DNA of 64,000 nucleotides from Pseudoglutamicibacter albus (GCF_031458175.1 NZ_JAVDXX010000001.1:1612001-1676000), one strand, 5' to 3'; shown: positions 36,249 through 45,200, numbered from the stretch's first letter. Numbers and translations: made by a program. Notes: a model not told the origin generated them from the sequence alone.

Positions 36249-36480
36249 ATCGGGTCCGTTTCTTTTGTCTCAAGTTCGATCCGTCGCTAAAGCGCGGCGG
36301 CCCTACACCCGAGGCGATGACGAACCAACGGCATTCACCCGTGGGTGAGGAAGGTCACAAGGATGCAAGCCTAGCGGCCCTGAGGCTCTCAATCCACTTG
36401 AGATGATGGTTATACCGGTTTTCTAGCCGTCCATTGTCGGTCGATTTGACACCGTATTGAGGCTCGAGAGAAGAGGTCCG

Positions 36481-38139
36481 ATGCCAGGAAATCCGTGGGA
36501 TGCAGCACTGCATGGAGGGTGGCTCTTAACGCCTGCTAGCAATTCTTGCGTCATCGAGCCTCGTAATATTCAAGCTGCCGTGTGGTTCGCTCGTGGTTCT
36601 GCGCATTATCGAGTCCAGGAGCAAGATTCGCTTTGCAACACTTTGATGGCGTTTGCCTCCTGGTGCATTGCTGGCAAGGCCGATGCGCAGGTCGATGCGC
36701 ACGTCGATGTGCACGCGACGCACAGCTGCGTCTCTTTCACGGGCCGAGCCTCGGAGGTGGAGGCAGCCTGGGCACGGCTCCTTCGGTTGGCTTCTGGGGA
36801 TGCCGAGGTCGAGGCCGCAACCGAGGCTTCCCTTCAACGGGTCTCGCTCACGCATCATTGCCCGCAGCACTGGGTCGCTGATGCGGCGATCCGCACGGGC
36901 TTCACGGAATGGACGGCGCAGGCCCTCCCGGGCGTCGAACCACAACGGGACACTGCCCCGTCAACCTCCGTGGTGACCGAACTTTTCGGCCCCGGCGTCG
37001 CTCGCCTGTGCACGTTCACGGGACACGATGCGCCCGGGGAGCACAACCTCGTGAGCCTCAGCAGCCCCGCCACCACCCATGCAGATGATGCGGCTACGGG
37101 GTCGGTTTTGCGCGGCGGATCCAGTACGACTAGCACTTCTGGAAACCTCCAGAGGGCAGGGCTGTTCGCGATGAAGCCCACGAAGGTAGCGTTCACAGCG
37201 CTACTACCCCACTCTGAAACCGGGTTCGCCGCCGCCCACGTGATCCGCACCCAGCTCAACGCCTACCTGGCACAACAGGCCACGGGCCAGGCCGAGCTTG
37301 AGATCACGGCGCTCGGCGACACCCTCGGCGTCACCGCACTCACGCCCGCCCCGGTAACGGATGCGGAACGCGCCCAGCTGGTTGAGCACGCCTTCACGAA
37401 TCCATCCGATGGCCTAGCCGCCGAAGCCGCAGCCAGGCACACCGGGGCCGCCGAAGCCGCCGGCGAGCGCGGTGCGTTCTCCGGTCCGTCTTTCTCACCT
37501 GAGCGGGCGTTCAGTTCGCGGCCGTTTGAGCCAGTAGTCAACGCGGATGCTGTTGTGAAGGTTGTGGGGATGGCTCGCAAAACCGTCCATCTGCCGTTCA
37601 GTAGCACCACTGCCCCGGAAGGCCGGGACTGGGTCAGGTCTTTAGAGTGGCGGGTCGGGTCTTTAGAGTGGCGGGTCGGGTCTTTAGAGTGGATTGTGCC
37701 GCCGCTGCACATCGACGAGTTCCCTACCGAATACCGGGGATGGGACACGGATGTGCTCGCGACCATCGGGGAGGACACGTTCGCGGTGGCCCGCATGGAG
37801 CCCGGCAGTACGTCTGAGGTTGAGTCGTTGCAGGGTTTGTCCATCAAACTCCCGGGTGCTGTGATCGAGGATGAGGCTGGCCCGCATACGTGGTTCGATG
37901 CCGCGATGCGGCCTGTTGTGTGCGCTCCGGAGACCTTCCATGGCCAGTTGCGCGAGGACCTGGATAAGATCTTCGCCCGCGCCCCGCGGTTGAAGGGCCC
38001 AGCGCCCGATGCGGTCGTTGCCGCGCGTGCGCACGCCGCGCAGGGTAGTCGGCGGCGCAAGCGTGCACTCATCGGCGGGGCTGTGGGCGTGGTCGCGCTC
38101 TCGGCTTCATGCATCGTGGGTCTCCTGACTCTCGTGTAG
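36481..38139 (+). CDS. Unrecognised large protein with a C-terminal membrane anchor
   Basis: 552 residues. No signal peptide; the C-terminus is RRRKRALIGGAVGVVALSASC then IVGLLTLV, a single membrane segment after a basic cluster. Two regions (residues about 30-110 and 225-310) loosely recall the M16 peptidase fold (AAVWFARGSAHYRVQEQDSL; VAFTALLPHSETGFAAAHVI), but no HxxEH zinc motif exists, so any peptidase would be inactive. A 7-residue repeat, SLEWRVG, occurs about three times (37639-37692), encoded by a 21-bp tandem. Start ATG 36481 follows AGAGG. It is transcribed toward the oligopeptidase gene with a 65-bp gap. Function unknown. Confidence 0.75.
   Translation: MPGNPWDAALHGGWLLTPASNSCVIEPRNIQAAVWFARGSAHYRVQEQDSLCNTLMAFASWCIAGKADAQVDAHVDVHATHSCVSFTGRASEVEAAWARLLRLASGDAEVEAATEASLQRVSLTHHCPQHWVADAAIRTGFTEWTAQALPGVEPQRDTAPSTSVVTELFGPGVARLCTFTGHDAPGEHNLVSLSSPATTHADDAATGSVLRGGSSTTSTSGNLQRAGLFAMKPTKVAFTALLPHSETGFAAAHVIRTQLNAYLAQQATGQAELEITALGDTLGVTALTPAPVTDAERAQLVEHAFTNPSDGLAAEAAARHTGAAEAAGERGAFSGPSFSPERAFSSRPFEPVVNADAVVKVVGMARKTVHLPFSSTTAPEGRDWVRSLEWRVGSLEWRVGSLEWIVPPLHIDEFPTEYRGWDTDVLATIGEDTFAVARMEPGSTSEVESLQGLSIKLPGAVIEDEAGPHTWFDAAMRPVVCAPETFHGQLREDLDKIFARAPRLKGPAPDAVVAARAHAAQGSRRRKRALIGGAVGVVALSASCIVGLLTLV
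37639..37692 (+). repeat. 21-bp in-frame tandem repeat, about 2.6 copies
   Basis: Units at 37639-37659 and 37660-37680 are identical; a third, partial copy covers 37681-37692. Each unit encodes SLEWRVG. Exact identity suggests recent expansion by slippage. Confidence 0.9.
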
Positions 38140-38204
38140 CCGCGCGCTATGCCGTGAGCGGAGTTGGTTGACGCCAGTGTGCGTGAACTTATTGGATTAG
38201 TCCT

Positions 38205-40427
38205 ATGACTACGAATCCTGAATCTTCTACGCCGGAAGCCACCACCGCGCCGGAAGTGACCGCCGCAACGGAGAGCGCTCCGCAACCGCCGGTAGCGGAG
38301 AAGCGGCCCGTTTCGGTCACGCATCACGGCCACACTCGCACGGATGAATACGAATGGTTGCGGAACTCGGAAGACCCTAAGGTCATCGAGCATCTCGAGG
38401 CTGAGAACGCATACGCCGATGCCGTCACCGCTGCGCAGAAGCCTCTGCGAGACGCAATCTATGAAGAGATCGCGGCACGCGTCGTACAGACGGATGTTGC
38501 GGTCCCGAAGCGTTCGCGCGGCTGGTGGTACTACGCTCGGACGGTTGAGGGATCGGCGTATCCGATCCACGCACGCGTCAAGGCCGCGGACACCGGGAAC
38601 CTAGCCGCGGACTGGACTCCGCCTGCCCTCAAGCCAGGCGAGCCAGTCGAGGGCGAAGAGATCCTCGTGGACGGCAACGCGCTCGCCGAAGGCCACACGT
38701 TCTTCGCGCTCGGCGGGCTCGATGTGTCCCTCGACGGCACCAAGCTGGTTTACGCCGCGGACTTCACAGGCGATGAACGCTTCACCGTGTTTATTAAGGA
38801 CCTCACGACGGGGCAGTTGCTTGCCGACCGCATCGAGGGCGCGTTCTATGAGCCGGTTTTCAGCCCGGACGGGCAACGCATCGTCTACACCGTGGTGGAT
38901 GAGACATGGCGCCCGCACCAGATCAAGGTCCACACGATCGGCACGGATACGGCCGAAGACACGGTCTTGTATCAAGAGGATGACGCCCAGATGTGGCTCG
39001 GTGCGGCACCGAGCGATGATGAGCAGGACCTCGTGATCGTTGCAGGTAACTCCGAATACGCCGAGACCTGGATCTGGGAAGGCATGAAGGCTGGAACCGA
39101 GCCGCGTCTTCTGGTTTCGCGCGAAGAGCGCATCCTCAACAGCGTGGCACCGGTGACGGTCGATGGCCGCCGCCAGGCCCTCATCCTCCACGACGCGGAC
39201 GCCCCGAACGGACGCCTCGACATCGCGGACCTCGCAACGGTCACGGACCGCTCCACGTGGCGTCCGGTGATCGCCGAGCACCCCGAGACCAAGCTCAACA
39301 GTCTAGAAACAACCAGCACCCACGCTGTGCTTTCGGTCCGCGCTGAGACGACCCCACGCATCCGCATCTTCCCGCTGACCGCGCTCACCGATCAAGCTCT
39401 CGCCTCTGGTGCTGAGCTGGAGTTCTGGGAGCCGCTTATTGAAGAGGCGGGCGATGCCCCGGTTGCGGTCGAAGCGAGCTCGAACAGCTTCGAAGCGCCC
39501 GTGATCCGCTTGCAGAAGGCCAGCGATACCACCCCAAATCAGACCTACGATGCGGACCCGGCCGCGCGCGAATGCCGGCTTCTGCACACCGCGCCGGTCA
39601 ACAACTACAACCCAGAAGACTATGTTGCGACCCGCGAGTGGGCCACCGCCCGCGATGGCGAGCAGATCCCGCTCACTGTCTTGCGGCGCCGCGATGTGAA
39701 AGCCGACGGCACGGCTCCGACGATCGTGTACGGCTACGGCTCGTACGAGATCTCGAACGACCCCCGCTTCGGGTACATGGTCCCGAGCCTTTTGGACCGC
39801 GGCGTCGTGTTCGTGACCGCGCACATCCGCGGCGGCGGCGAGCGCGGCCGGCACTGGTACCTCGATGGGAAGAAGCTCAAGAAGGAGAACTCCTTCAATG
39901 ACTTCGTGGACGCGACCCGCTGGCTCATCGAGGCCGGCTGGGCTGATCCCAAGCGCATCGCAGCATTCGGTGGTTCGGCGGGCGGCCTGCTCATGGGGGC
40001 TGTGCTGAACCAGGCGCCGGAACTCTACCAGGCGGTCTTGGCAGCGGTTCCGTTCGTTGACCCGCTGACCTCGATCCTCGACCCAGACCTTCCTCTTTCA
40101 GCCCTCGAATGGGAAGAGTGGGGCAACCCGATCGAGGACGAAGAGGTCTACCGCTACATGCTCGGCTACTCCCCTTACGAGAACGTTACGCAGCAGGACT
40201 ACCCGCTCATCGCGGCCCGCACATCGCTGCATGACACGCGCGTTCTCTACGTTGAGCCAGCCAAGTGGGTTCAGCGTTTGCGCGAGCACACGACCTCCGG
40301 CAAGCCAGTGCTATTCACGTGTGAAATGCATGGTGGACACGGTGGGGCCTCCGGGCGTTACGAGCTGTGGAAGGACCGTTCGTGGGAGTACGCGTTCATG
40401 CTCAGCGCGATCGGCATCACGCAATAG
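38205..40427 (+). CDS. ptrB: Oligopeptidase B-like S9A serine peptidase
   Basis: 740 residues. An N-terminal beta-propeller of repeated strands (DVSLDGTKLVYAADFTG, YEPVFSPDGQRIVYTVVDE) is followed by an alpha/beta-hydrolase domain. Catalytic triad: GGSAGG (Ser about 591), Asp about 677 in SLHDTRV, His about 712 in MHGGHGG. YGSYEISNDPRF and HIRGGGERGRHWY are typical of PtrB. The N-terminal 35 residues are Thr/Glu/Pro-rich with no signal peptide, so it is probably cytoplasmic and cuts short peptides. A strong terminator follows. Confidence 0.93.
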   Translation: MTTNPESSTPEATTAPEVTAATESAPQPPVAEKRPVSVTHHGHTRTDEYEWLRNSEDPKVIEHLEAENAYADAVTAAQKPLRDAIYEEIAARVVQTDVAVPKRSRGWWYYARTVEGSAYPIHARVKAADTGNLAADWTPPALKPGEPVEGEEILVDGNALAEGHTFFALGGLDVSLDGTKLVYAADFTGDERFTVFIKDLTTGQLLADRIEGAFYEPVFSPDGQRIVYTVVDETWRPHQIKVHTIGTDTAEDTVLYQEDDAQMWLGAAPSDDEQDLVIVAGNSEYAETWIWEGMKAGTEPRLLVSREERILNSVAPVTVDGRRQALILHDADAPNGRLDIADLATVTDRSTWRPVIAEHPETKLNSLETTSTHAVLSVRAETTPRIRIFPLTALTDQALASGAELEFWEPLIEEAGDAPVAVEASSNSFEAPVIRLQKASDTTPNQTYDADPAARECRLLHTAPVNNYNPEDYVATREWATARDGEQIPLTVLRRRDVKADGTAPTIVYGYGSYEISNDPRFGYMVPSLLDRGVVFVTAHIRGGGERGRHWYLDGKKLKKENSFNDFVDATRWLIEAGWADPKRIAAFGGSAGGLLMGAVLNQAPELYQAVLAAVPFVDPLTSILDPDLPLSALEWEEWGNPIEDEEVYRYMLGYSPYENVTQQDYPLIAARTSLHDTRVLYVEPAKWVQRLREHTTSGKPVLFTCEMHGGHGGASGRYELWKDRSWEYAFMLSAIGITQ

Positions 40428-40468
40428 GCACGATGCGCGCCTAGTGAGCTCAGCCCGCTGATTTACGT

Positions 40469-40508
40469 CTGGCCCGGCAACGTGATTTTTGACACGTTGC
40501 CGGGCCAG
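40469..40508 (+). terminator. Terminator after ptrB
   Basis: Perfect 16-bp stem CTGGCCCGGCAACGTG / CACGTTGCCGGGCCAG with an 8-nt loop, 41 bp past the stop, followed by TCTT. Confidence 0.85.
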
Positions 40509-40524
40509 TCTTAAGATCGAATAA

Positions 40525-40541
40525 CCGACCGTTCGTTCAGG
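40525..40541. promoter_or_regulatory. PaaR-type operator candidate before paaI
   Basis: CCGACCGTTCGTTCAGG differs by one base from the paaA site. It lies about 150 bp upstream of the paaI ATG, behind a possible -35/-10 pair (TTGCCG in the ptrB terminator arm and AATAAC next to the site). Confidence 0.72.
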
Positions 40542-40692
40542 CTGGATGAATGAGCTTGCCTTAAACCCACCCCGAACACGGCCGGACAGCCTACGCGCCG
40601 CCCGCCGGCGCACACCGATTCCGTACACCGATCCAACATCCAGCGTTGCCGAACCAGCGCTTGAATGTATACCGATGTGAAAGAGTGCGTCG

Positions 40693-41157
40693 ATGACAGA
40701 AACGAACACCGAGCTCGGCTCGCGTCTGGCTAAGCACCACAAGATCCTTGAATTCGATCACTGCACCCACTGGATGGGGATCGAGCCAATCAAAGTTGAG
40801 CCCGGCTACGCAGAAGTCGAGATGACGCCCCGCAAAGAGATGCTCAACGGTTTCGGCATCGTCCAAGGCGGAATGCTCTTCACCTTCGCCGACGTCGCGT
40901 TCGCTATGGCCTGCAACGAACCAGCAGGCTCCGAAACCAGCTACACCGTCGCCCAGGGTGTCGACGTGAACTTCCTCAAGCCAGGCCTACCCGACCTTCC
41001 GCTGCGGGCCGTCGCCCGCGTCGTGAACCAAGCCGGCCGCTCCGGGCTCTACGACATCACCGTGACCCAGCAGCGTGCCGACGGTTCAACCGAAACCATC
41101 CTCGAGTTCCGGGGCCGCTCCCGCACCATCAACGCAGCCCCACCAACCGTGCGCTAA
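40693..41157 (+). CDS. paaI: Phenylacetate-pathway acyl-CoA thioesterase
   Basis: 154 residues. Hotdog thioesterase: VEMTPRKEMLNGFGIVQGGMLFTFADVAFAMACN contains the typical active-site region with Asp in FADVAFA and the HGG-like QGG turn. PaaI releases CoA from dead-end ring-hydroxylated intermediates, so it protects the CoA pool. It is transcribed with paaK 78 bp downstream, and a PaaR-type site lies upstream. Confidence 0.9.
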   Translation: MTETNTELGSRLAKHHKILEFDHCTHWMGIEPIKVEPGYAEVEMTPRKEMLNGFGIVQGGMLFTFADVAFAMACNEPAGSETSYTVAQGVDVNFLKPGLPDLPLRAVARVVNQAGRSGLYDITVTQQRADGSTETILEFRGRSRTINAAPPTVR

Positions 41158-41235
41158 CCAACCCGCGCCAGCCCGCCCCACCACAGACTTTTACAGACCT
41201 AGAAGACGCCCCTATCTCCCCGCCAGGAGGACACC

Positions 41236-42549
41236 ATGTCAAAGATCGCTCTCTCCGATCAGGGTCAGCTGGACCCAGAAGAGAAAATGAGCGCGGATCA
41301 GATCCGCGAAATCCAGACCGAACGCACCGCCAAGATCCTCAAGTACGCGTACGAAAACGTGCCGCTGTACACCAAGAAGTTCGATGACCAGGGCGTACAC
41401 CCTGACGACTTCAAGGAACTGTCCGACCTCGCGAAGTTCCCGTACACAACCAAGGAAGACCTCCGCATCACCTACCCGTTCGGTATGTTCGCTGTACCGA
41501 TGGAGCAGGTCACCCGCATTCACGCATCCTCCGGCACCACCGGCCGAGCAACCGTGGTCGGCTACACCAAGAACGACCTCGACACGTGGGCACGCCTGGG
41601 TGCACGCTGCTTCCGCATGGCTGGCGTCCGCCCAGGCATGAAGGTCCACAACGCCTACGGCTACGGCCTGTTCACCGGCGGCCTCGGCGCACACGCCGCG
41701 ATCGAAGCGGTCGGCGCAACTGTCATCCCTATGTCTGGCGGCCAGACCGACAAGCAGATCACGCTGATCGAAGACTTCAAACCAGACGCGATCGCATCGA
41801 CCCCGACCTACCTGCTGACCATCGGGGACGCGATGCAGAAGAAGGGCCTCGACCCACGCAAAACCTCGCTACGCTACGCGATCCTCGGCGCTGAGCCGTG
41901 GACCCAGGAAATGCGCGACGAGCTTGAGGACATGTTCGATCTCAAGGCATCCGACATCTACGGCCTCTCCGAAGTCATGGGCCCAGGCGTCGCCGGCGAA
42001 AACTACGAACTGCAGGACGGCTCCCACATTTGGGAAGACCACTTCGCCCCAGAAATCATCGACCCATTCGATGAGCGCCGCCAGCTGGCAGACGGTGAAG
42101 AAGGCGAACTCGTCTTCACGACCCTGACCAAGGAAGCCCTCCCGGTCATCCGCTACCGCACGCACGACCTCACCCGTCTGCTGCCGGGCACCGCACGCGA
42201 AGGCCACCGCCGCATCGGCCGCATCTCCGGGCGCTCCGATGACATGATCATCCTGCGCGGTGTGAACCTGTTCCCGTCCCAGATCGAAGAGCTCATCTTC
42301 AAGGTCGAAGGCCTCTCCCCTCACTTCCAGCTCGAGATCACCCGACCAAAGCGCATGGACGAACTCACCGTCAAGGTCGAACGCCGCGACGACTGCACAA
42401 GCGACCGCGCAGACGCTGCAGGCAAGGAACTGCAGCGTCTCATCAAGATCCACATCGGGTCTTCCTGCCGCATCGACGTCGTCGATCCAGCCACCCTGGA
42501 ACGTTCGATGGGTAAGCTCAAGCGCATCTACGACCTGCGCAACCAGTAA
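41236..42549 (+). CDS. paaK: Phenylacetate-CoA ligase
   Basis: 437 residues. Adenylate-forming enzyme with the phosphate-loop HASSGTTGRATVVGYT, then YGYGLFTGGLGAHAAIEAVG, GLSEVMGPGVAGENYELQDG and the C-terminal hinge RSDDMIILRGVNLFPSQIEEL. It makes phenylacetyl-CoA, the pathway entry. The start ATG follows AGGAGG. A stem-loop after the stop separates it from paaR. Confidence 0.97.
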   Translation: MSKIALSDQGQLDPEEKMSADQIREIQTERTAKILKYAYENVPLYTKKFDDQGVHPDDFKELSDLAKFPYTTKEDLRITYPFGMFAVPMEQVTRIHASSGTTGRATVVGYTKNDLDTWARLGARCFRMAGVRPGMKVHNAYGYGLFTGGLGAHAAIEAVGATVIPMSGGQTDKQITLIEDFKPDAIASTPTYLLTIGDAMQKKGLDPRKTSLRYAILGAEPWTQEMRDELEDMFDLKASDIYGLSEVMGPGVAGENYELQDGSHIWEDHFAPEIIDPFDERRQLADGEEGELVFTTLTKEALPVIRYRTHDLTRLLPGTAREGHRRIGRISGRSDDMIILRGVNLFPSQIEELIFKVEGLSPHFQLEITRPKRMDELTVKVERRDDCTSDRADAAGKELQRLIKIHIGSSCRIDVVDPATLERSMGKLKRIYDLRNQ

Positions 42550-42585
42550 AACCCTGCCCTACCCGCTAAGGTAGGTCACAGAGGA

Positions 42586-42620
42586 GGGGTGGCTTCCGTT
42601 CCAACGACGGAAGCCACCCC
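42586..42620 (+). terminator. Terminator between paaK and the TetR gene
   Basis: Perfect 14-bp stem GGGGTGGCTTCCGT / ACGGAAGCCACCCC with a 7-nt loop, 36 bp after the paaK stop. Confidence 0.8.
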
Positions 42621-42693
42621 AACACGCTTAAAGCCCACGGCTACCACCCACACGGTTTCCACCCACACGGGCTAATGACCAAGGACGGCACAC

Positions 42694-43383
42694 ATGACGA
42701 GCACCCCCGGAACTGACCCCCGCTCCGATTCCCGCTCCGATTCCCGCTCCGAACTCTCTTCAGAGCCAGCGGCGGGAACCGGCGCGCGCCGCGGACGCCC
42801 CGGCTACGACACCGCAACGGTGCTTCGCATCTGCGTCGACATGTTCACCAAACACGGCTACGACGCAACCAGCATGGGGATGCTCGCCGAACGGCTCGGC
42901 ATCTCCAAGTCAGCGATCTACCACCACGTGCCATCCAAACTCGACATCCTCCGCCAAGCCCTCGACGCCGCGCTCGATCCGCTCGAAGAAGCGTTCCAGC
43001 AGCATCTGGCCAACCCCGAACCCACAGCGCTAGCGACGCTGCGAGCGCTCATGGCCGAAACCATCGAGGTCCTCATCGAGCGCCGCCCCTACGTCCTGCT
43101 CCTGCTACGGTTGCGCGGCAATTCCGAGATCGAAGTCGCAGCGATGCAGCGCCGCCGCAAGCTCGACCGGCTCACCGCAACCATCGTCGAGCAAGCCATC
43201 GCCGAAGGCAGCATCCGAGGCGACCTCAACCCCGGCAACGTTGCCCGCTACATGTTCGGTACCATCAACTCGCTCGTTGAATGGCTGCGTGTGGATGACA
43301 CGATGTCCACCGAGAGCGCCAAACGCGGCGTCATCTCACTGCTATTCGAAGGCCTCGAAACCTCCCGGCCAACCCTGCAATAG
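42694..43383 (+). CDS. paaR: TetR-family regulator, probable repressor of the paa regulon
   Basis: 229 residues. N-terminal HTH: VLRICVDMFTKHGYDATSMG, then LAERLGISKSAIYHHVPSKLDIL. A Ser/Asp/Arg-rich lead (RSDSRSDSRSE, from a 12-bp DNA repeat at 42721-42750) comes before the HTH. The C-terminal ligand domain should bind phenylacetyl-CoA if this is PaaR; that is inference. Three matching operators at paaA, paaI and paaZ fit. No matching site was seen at its own promoter. Confidence 0.85.
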   Translation: MTSTPGTDPRSDSRSDSRSELSSEPAAGTGARRGRPGYDTATVLRICVDMFTKHGYDATSMGMLAERLGISKSAIYHHVPSKLDILRQALDAALDPLEEAFQQHLANPEPTALATLRALMAETIEVLIERRPYVLLLLRLRGNSEIEVAAMQRRRKLDRLTATIVEQAIAEGSIRGDLNPGNVARYMFGTINSLVEWLRVDDTMSTESAKRGVISLLFEGLETSRPTLQ

Positions 43384-43392
43384 CCCACTCGA

Positions 43393-43407
43393 TAGAATGG
43401 ACCCTTG
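43393..43407 (+). promoter_or_regulatory. Leaderless-type promoter -10 before the gene at 43407
   Basis: TAGAAT (43393-43398) with 8 bp to the GTG start, the spacing expected when transcription begins at or near the start codon. No ribosome site is present. Confidence 0.5.
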
Positions 43408-44117
43408 TGGATCACCTGATTTCTGAGCTTTCCGGCGCGCCCGCCGGTAGCGTGTCCTCCAACTTGACCCTGCTGAACATCGGTTTCCTCGTCTTCGTCG
43501 CGATCGGCAACCTCATGCTTGCTCACCGCAACGAACTCGGTTGGTGGTTCAGCATGCTCGGAACGTTCTTCGGTTTCATCGCGGTGGCCCTCTACCCGGG
43601 TAGTGCCAACTGGATGCTCTTGCTCGGCGCGGTGCCGCTGTTCGCCGTTGGCGCGGTGGGTCTTGCTTTGTGGGCTAAGCATCCGCTGGCAGGTAAGTTC
43701 ACCCGCGCGGTACCGGTCGCGAACTTCTCGATTATGGGCGCGATCATGCTACTCATCTACACGGGCGTGGTAGCGCTTCTGCAGTTCGGCCCAGACCTTG
43801 CCTATCCGCAACTGATCTTCTCCGAAACCATGCACATCGCGTGGCTGAATTTCGCGCTCAACGCCCTCATCATGGCGGGCCTGCTTGGTGTCGCTTTCGG
43901 ATCACGATGGGCGTGGTCGCTCACCGCGATCGGCGGCATCGGCATGACCGTGGCCTCCGCACTGTTGCCACACCTGACCGGTGGGCCGCAGCCGCTGCTG
44001 AGCCAACTGTTCGGTATGGTCTTGGTGACCATCAGCGCGATCTATGCGTGGCTCATGTGGTTCCGCCCAACCCCAGAACCCCTCCCGCAGCCGGAAGACG
44101 AAGACGACGAAGACTAA
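43407..44117 (+). CDS. Multi-pass membrane protein of unknown function (PnuC-like pattern)
   Basis: 236 residues, about seven hydrophobic segments, no signal peptide. FVAIGNLMLAHRNELGWWFS and AFGSRWAWSLTAIGGIGMTVA carry Trp-rich turns similar to PnuC vitamin transporters, but the match is by eye and weak. The C-terminus is acidic (PEDEDDED). The start is GTG 43407, with a TAGAAT box at leaderless spacing. The IS481 copy is inserted 20 bp after its stop. Confidence 0.65.
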   Translation: MDHLISELSGAPAGSVSSNLTLLNIGFLVFVAIGNLMLAHRNELGWWFSMLGTFFGFIAVALYPGSANWMLLLGAVPLFAVGAVGLALWAKHPLAGKFTRAVPVANFSIMGAIMLLIYTGVVALLQFGPDLAYPQLIFSETMHIAWLNFALNALIMAGLLGVAFGSRWAWSLTAIGGIGMTVASALLPHLTGGPQPLLSQLFGMVLVTISAIYAWLMWFRPTPEPLPQPEDEDDED

Positions 44118-44130
44118 TGCGGCCTTCGCC

Positions 44131-44136
44131 GCTAGT
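44131..44136. repeat. Left target-site duplication of the IS
   Basis: GCTAGT at 44131-44136, immediately before the left inverted repeat; its partner is at 45195-45200. It matches the NCTAGN target reported for IS481. Confidence 0.85.
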
Positions 44137-45194
44137 TGTAGTTCCTCGGGAGGTTGTGAACGTTCGCGGTAGGTGAAGACCTCCGGGCAGTATGGGGTTA
44201 CCACAACTCCTGCCTGACCCGGAGGTCTTCATGTCTCACCCTAATGCACCCTTGACTGCTGAGGGTCGCCGGCGTCTTGCCGTGCTTATCGTCGAGGAAG
44301 GCTGGACGATTCGTCGAGCCGCCGAACGTTTCCAAGTCTCACCGGCTACCGCATCGAAATGGGCCAAACGCTACCTCGTCGGCGCCCCACTGACGGATCG
44401 GTCCTGCAGGCCACGTCGCTGTCCTAACCGGTTGTCTGTTCGCCGAGAACGCCGGATTATTGCGCTGCGGTTCACCCGCCAGTGGGGCCCACACCGGATC
44501 AGTTACCACTTGGGTATCCCACGGTCCACGGTTGGTAGAGTCTTGGCCCGGTACCAGATGCCGTTACTGGCCCATATCGATCGAGGAACAGGACTGCCCA
44601 TCAGGACACCGCACATCGCGCGGTATGAGAAACAAGCCCCAGGTGAGCTGGTGCATGTTGATATCAAGAAACTTGGGCGGATCCCCGATGGTGGTGGCCA
44701 CCGTATGCTTGGACCCGAGGCGCGCAAGAACGGTGGGTATGGAAAACACGGCAGGGGCTATGCCTTCTTACATCACGCCATCGATGACTATTCGAGACTC
44801 GCGTATTCAGAGATCCTTACCGATGAGAAGAAACAGACCGCGGCCGGGTTCTGGCAACGCGCTCAGGAGTTTTTCGCTCAAGCTGGGATCACCGTACAGG
44901 CAGTGATGACCGATAACGGCGCCTGCTACCGCTCACGCCTGTTCAACAACACGCTCGGGACAAAGATTAAACACCAGTTCACCAAGCCCTACCGGCCTCA
45001 GACCAACGGCAAAGTCGAACGCTTCAACCGTACTCTGACCCAAGAATGGGCCTACGCTAAGACCTATTACAGTGACGAAGCCCGAGCAGCGACCTACGAA
45101 GCCTGGCTACATCACTATAATCACCACCGACCCCACACCGGAATCGGAGGCCAAACCCCCGCCCAACGCGTTCACAACCTCACGGGGAACTACA
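44137..45194 (+). mobile_element. IS481-family insertion sequence, intact
   Basis: 1058 bp. The terminal inverted repeats, 44137-44162 (TGTAGTTCCTCGGGAGGTTG onward) and 45169-45194, match at 24 of 26 positions. Identical 6-bp flanks GCTAGT (44131-44136 and 45195-45200) mark a target-site duplication. One transposase gene fills the element. Intact ends and an exact duplication indicate recent insertion, between the membrane-protein gene and the ThDP-enzyme gene. Confidence 0.93.
44175..44230 (+). promoter_or_regulatory. Hairpin that hides the transposase ribosome site
   Basis: GAAGACCTCCGGG (44175-44187) can pair with CCCGGAGGTCTTC (44218-44230). The second arm contains the GGAGG ribosome site and directly abuts the ATG at 44231. 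Transcripts entering from outside would carry both arms and so translate the transposase poorly, as in IS10 and IS50. Confidence 0.65.
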
Positions 45195-45199
45195 GCTAG
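44231..45199 (+). CDS. IS481-family transposase
   Basis: 322 residues. N-terminal HTH: EEGWTIRRAAERFQVSPATASKWAKRY. DDE catalytic core: HVDIKKLGRI (first Asp), VMTDNGACYRS (second Asp) and NGKVERFNRTLTQEWAY (Glu). Start ATG 44231 follows GGAGG at 10 nt. The reading frame passes through the right inverted repeat, and its TAG stop (45197-45199) lies outside the element, in the duplicated target GCTAGT. Confidence 0.95.
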   Translation: MSHPNAPLTAEGRRRLAVLIVEEGWTIRRAAERFQVSPATASKWAKRYLVGAPLTDRSCRPRRCPNRLSVRRERRIIALRFTRQWGPHRISYHLGIPRSTVGRVLARYQMPLLAHIDRGTGLPIRTPHIARYEKQAPGELVHVDIKKLGRIPDGGGHRMLGPEARKNGGYGKHGRGYAFLHHAIDDYSRLAYSEILTDEKKQTAAGFWQRAQEFFAQAGITVQAVMTDNGACYRSRLFNNTLGTKIKHQFTKPYRPQTNGKVERFNRTLTQEWAYAKTYYSDEARAATYEAWLHHYNHHRPHTGIGGQTPAQRVHNLTGNYS

Positions 45200-45200
45200 T
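45195..45200. repeat. Right target-site duplication of the IS
   Basis: GCTAGT, identical to 44131-44136. It supplies the transposase stop codon TAG. Confidence 0.85.

Noticed and set aside
36249-36480. T-box or other riboswitch before the amino-acid ABC transporter
   Set aside because: No T-box motif or specifier stem could be found in this gap.
37263-38570. Antisense frame spanning the 36481 and ptrB genes
   Set aside because: Spans two plus-strand genes, Arg/Ser-rich composition, no motif. Similar long antisense frames opposite the ABC transporter (34584-35870) and menB (55150-56463) were rejected for the same reason.
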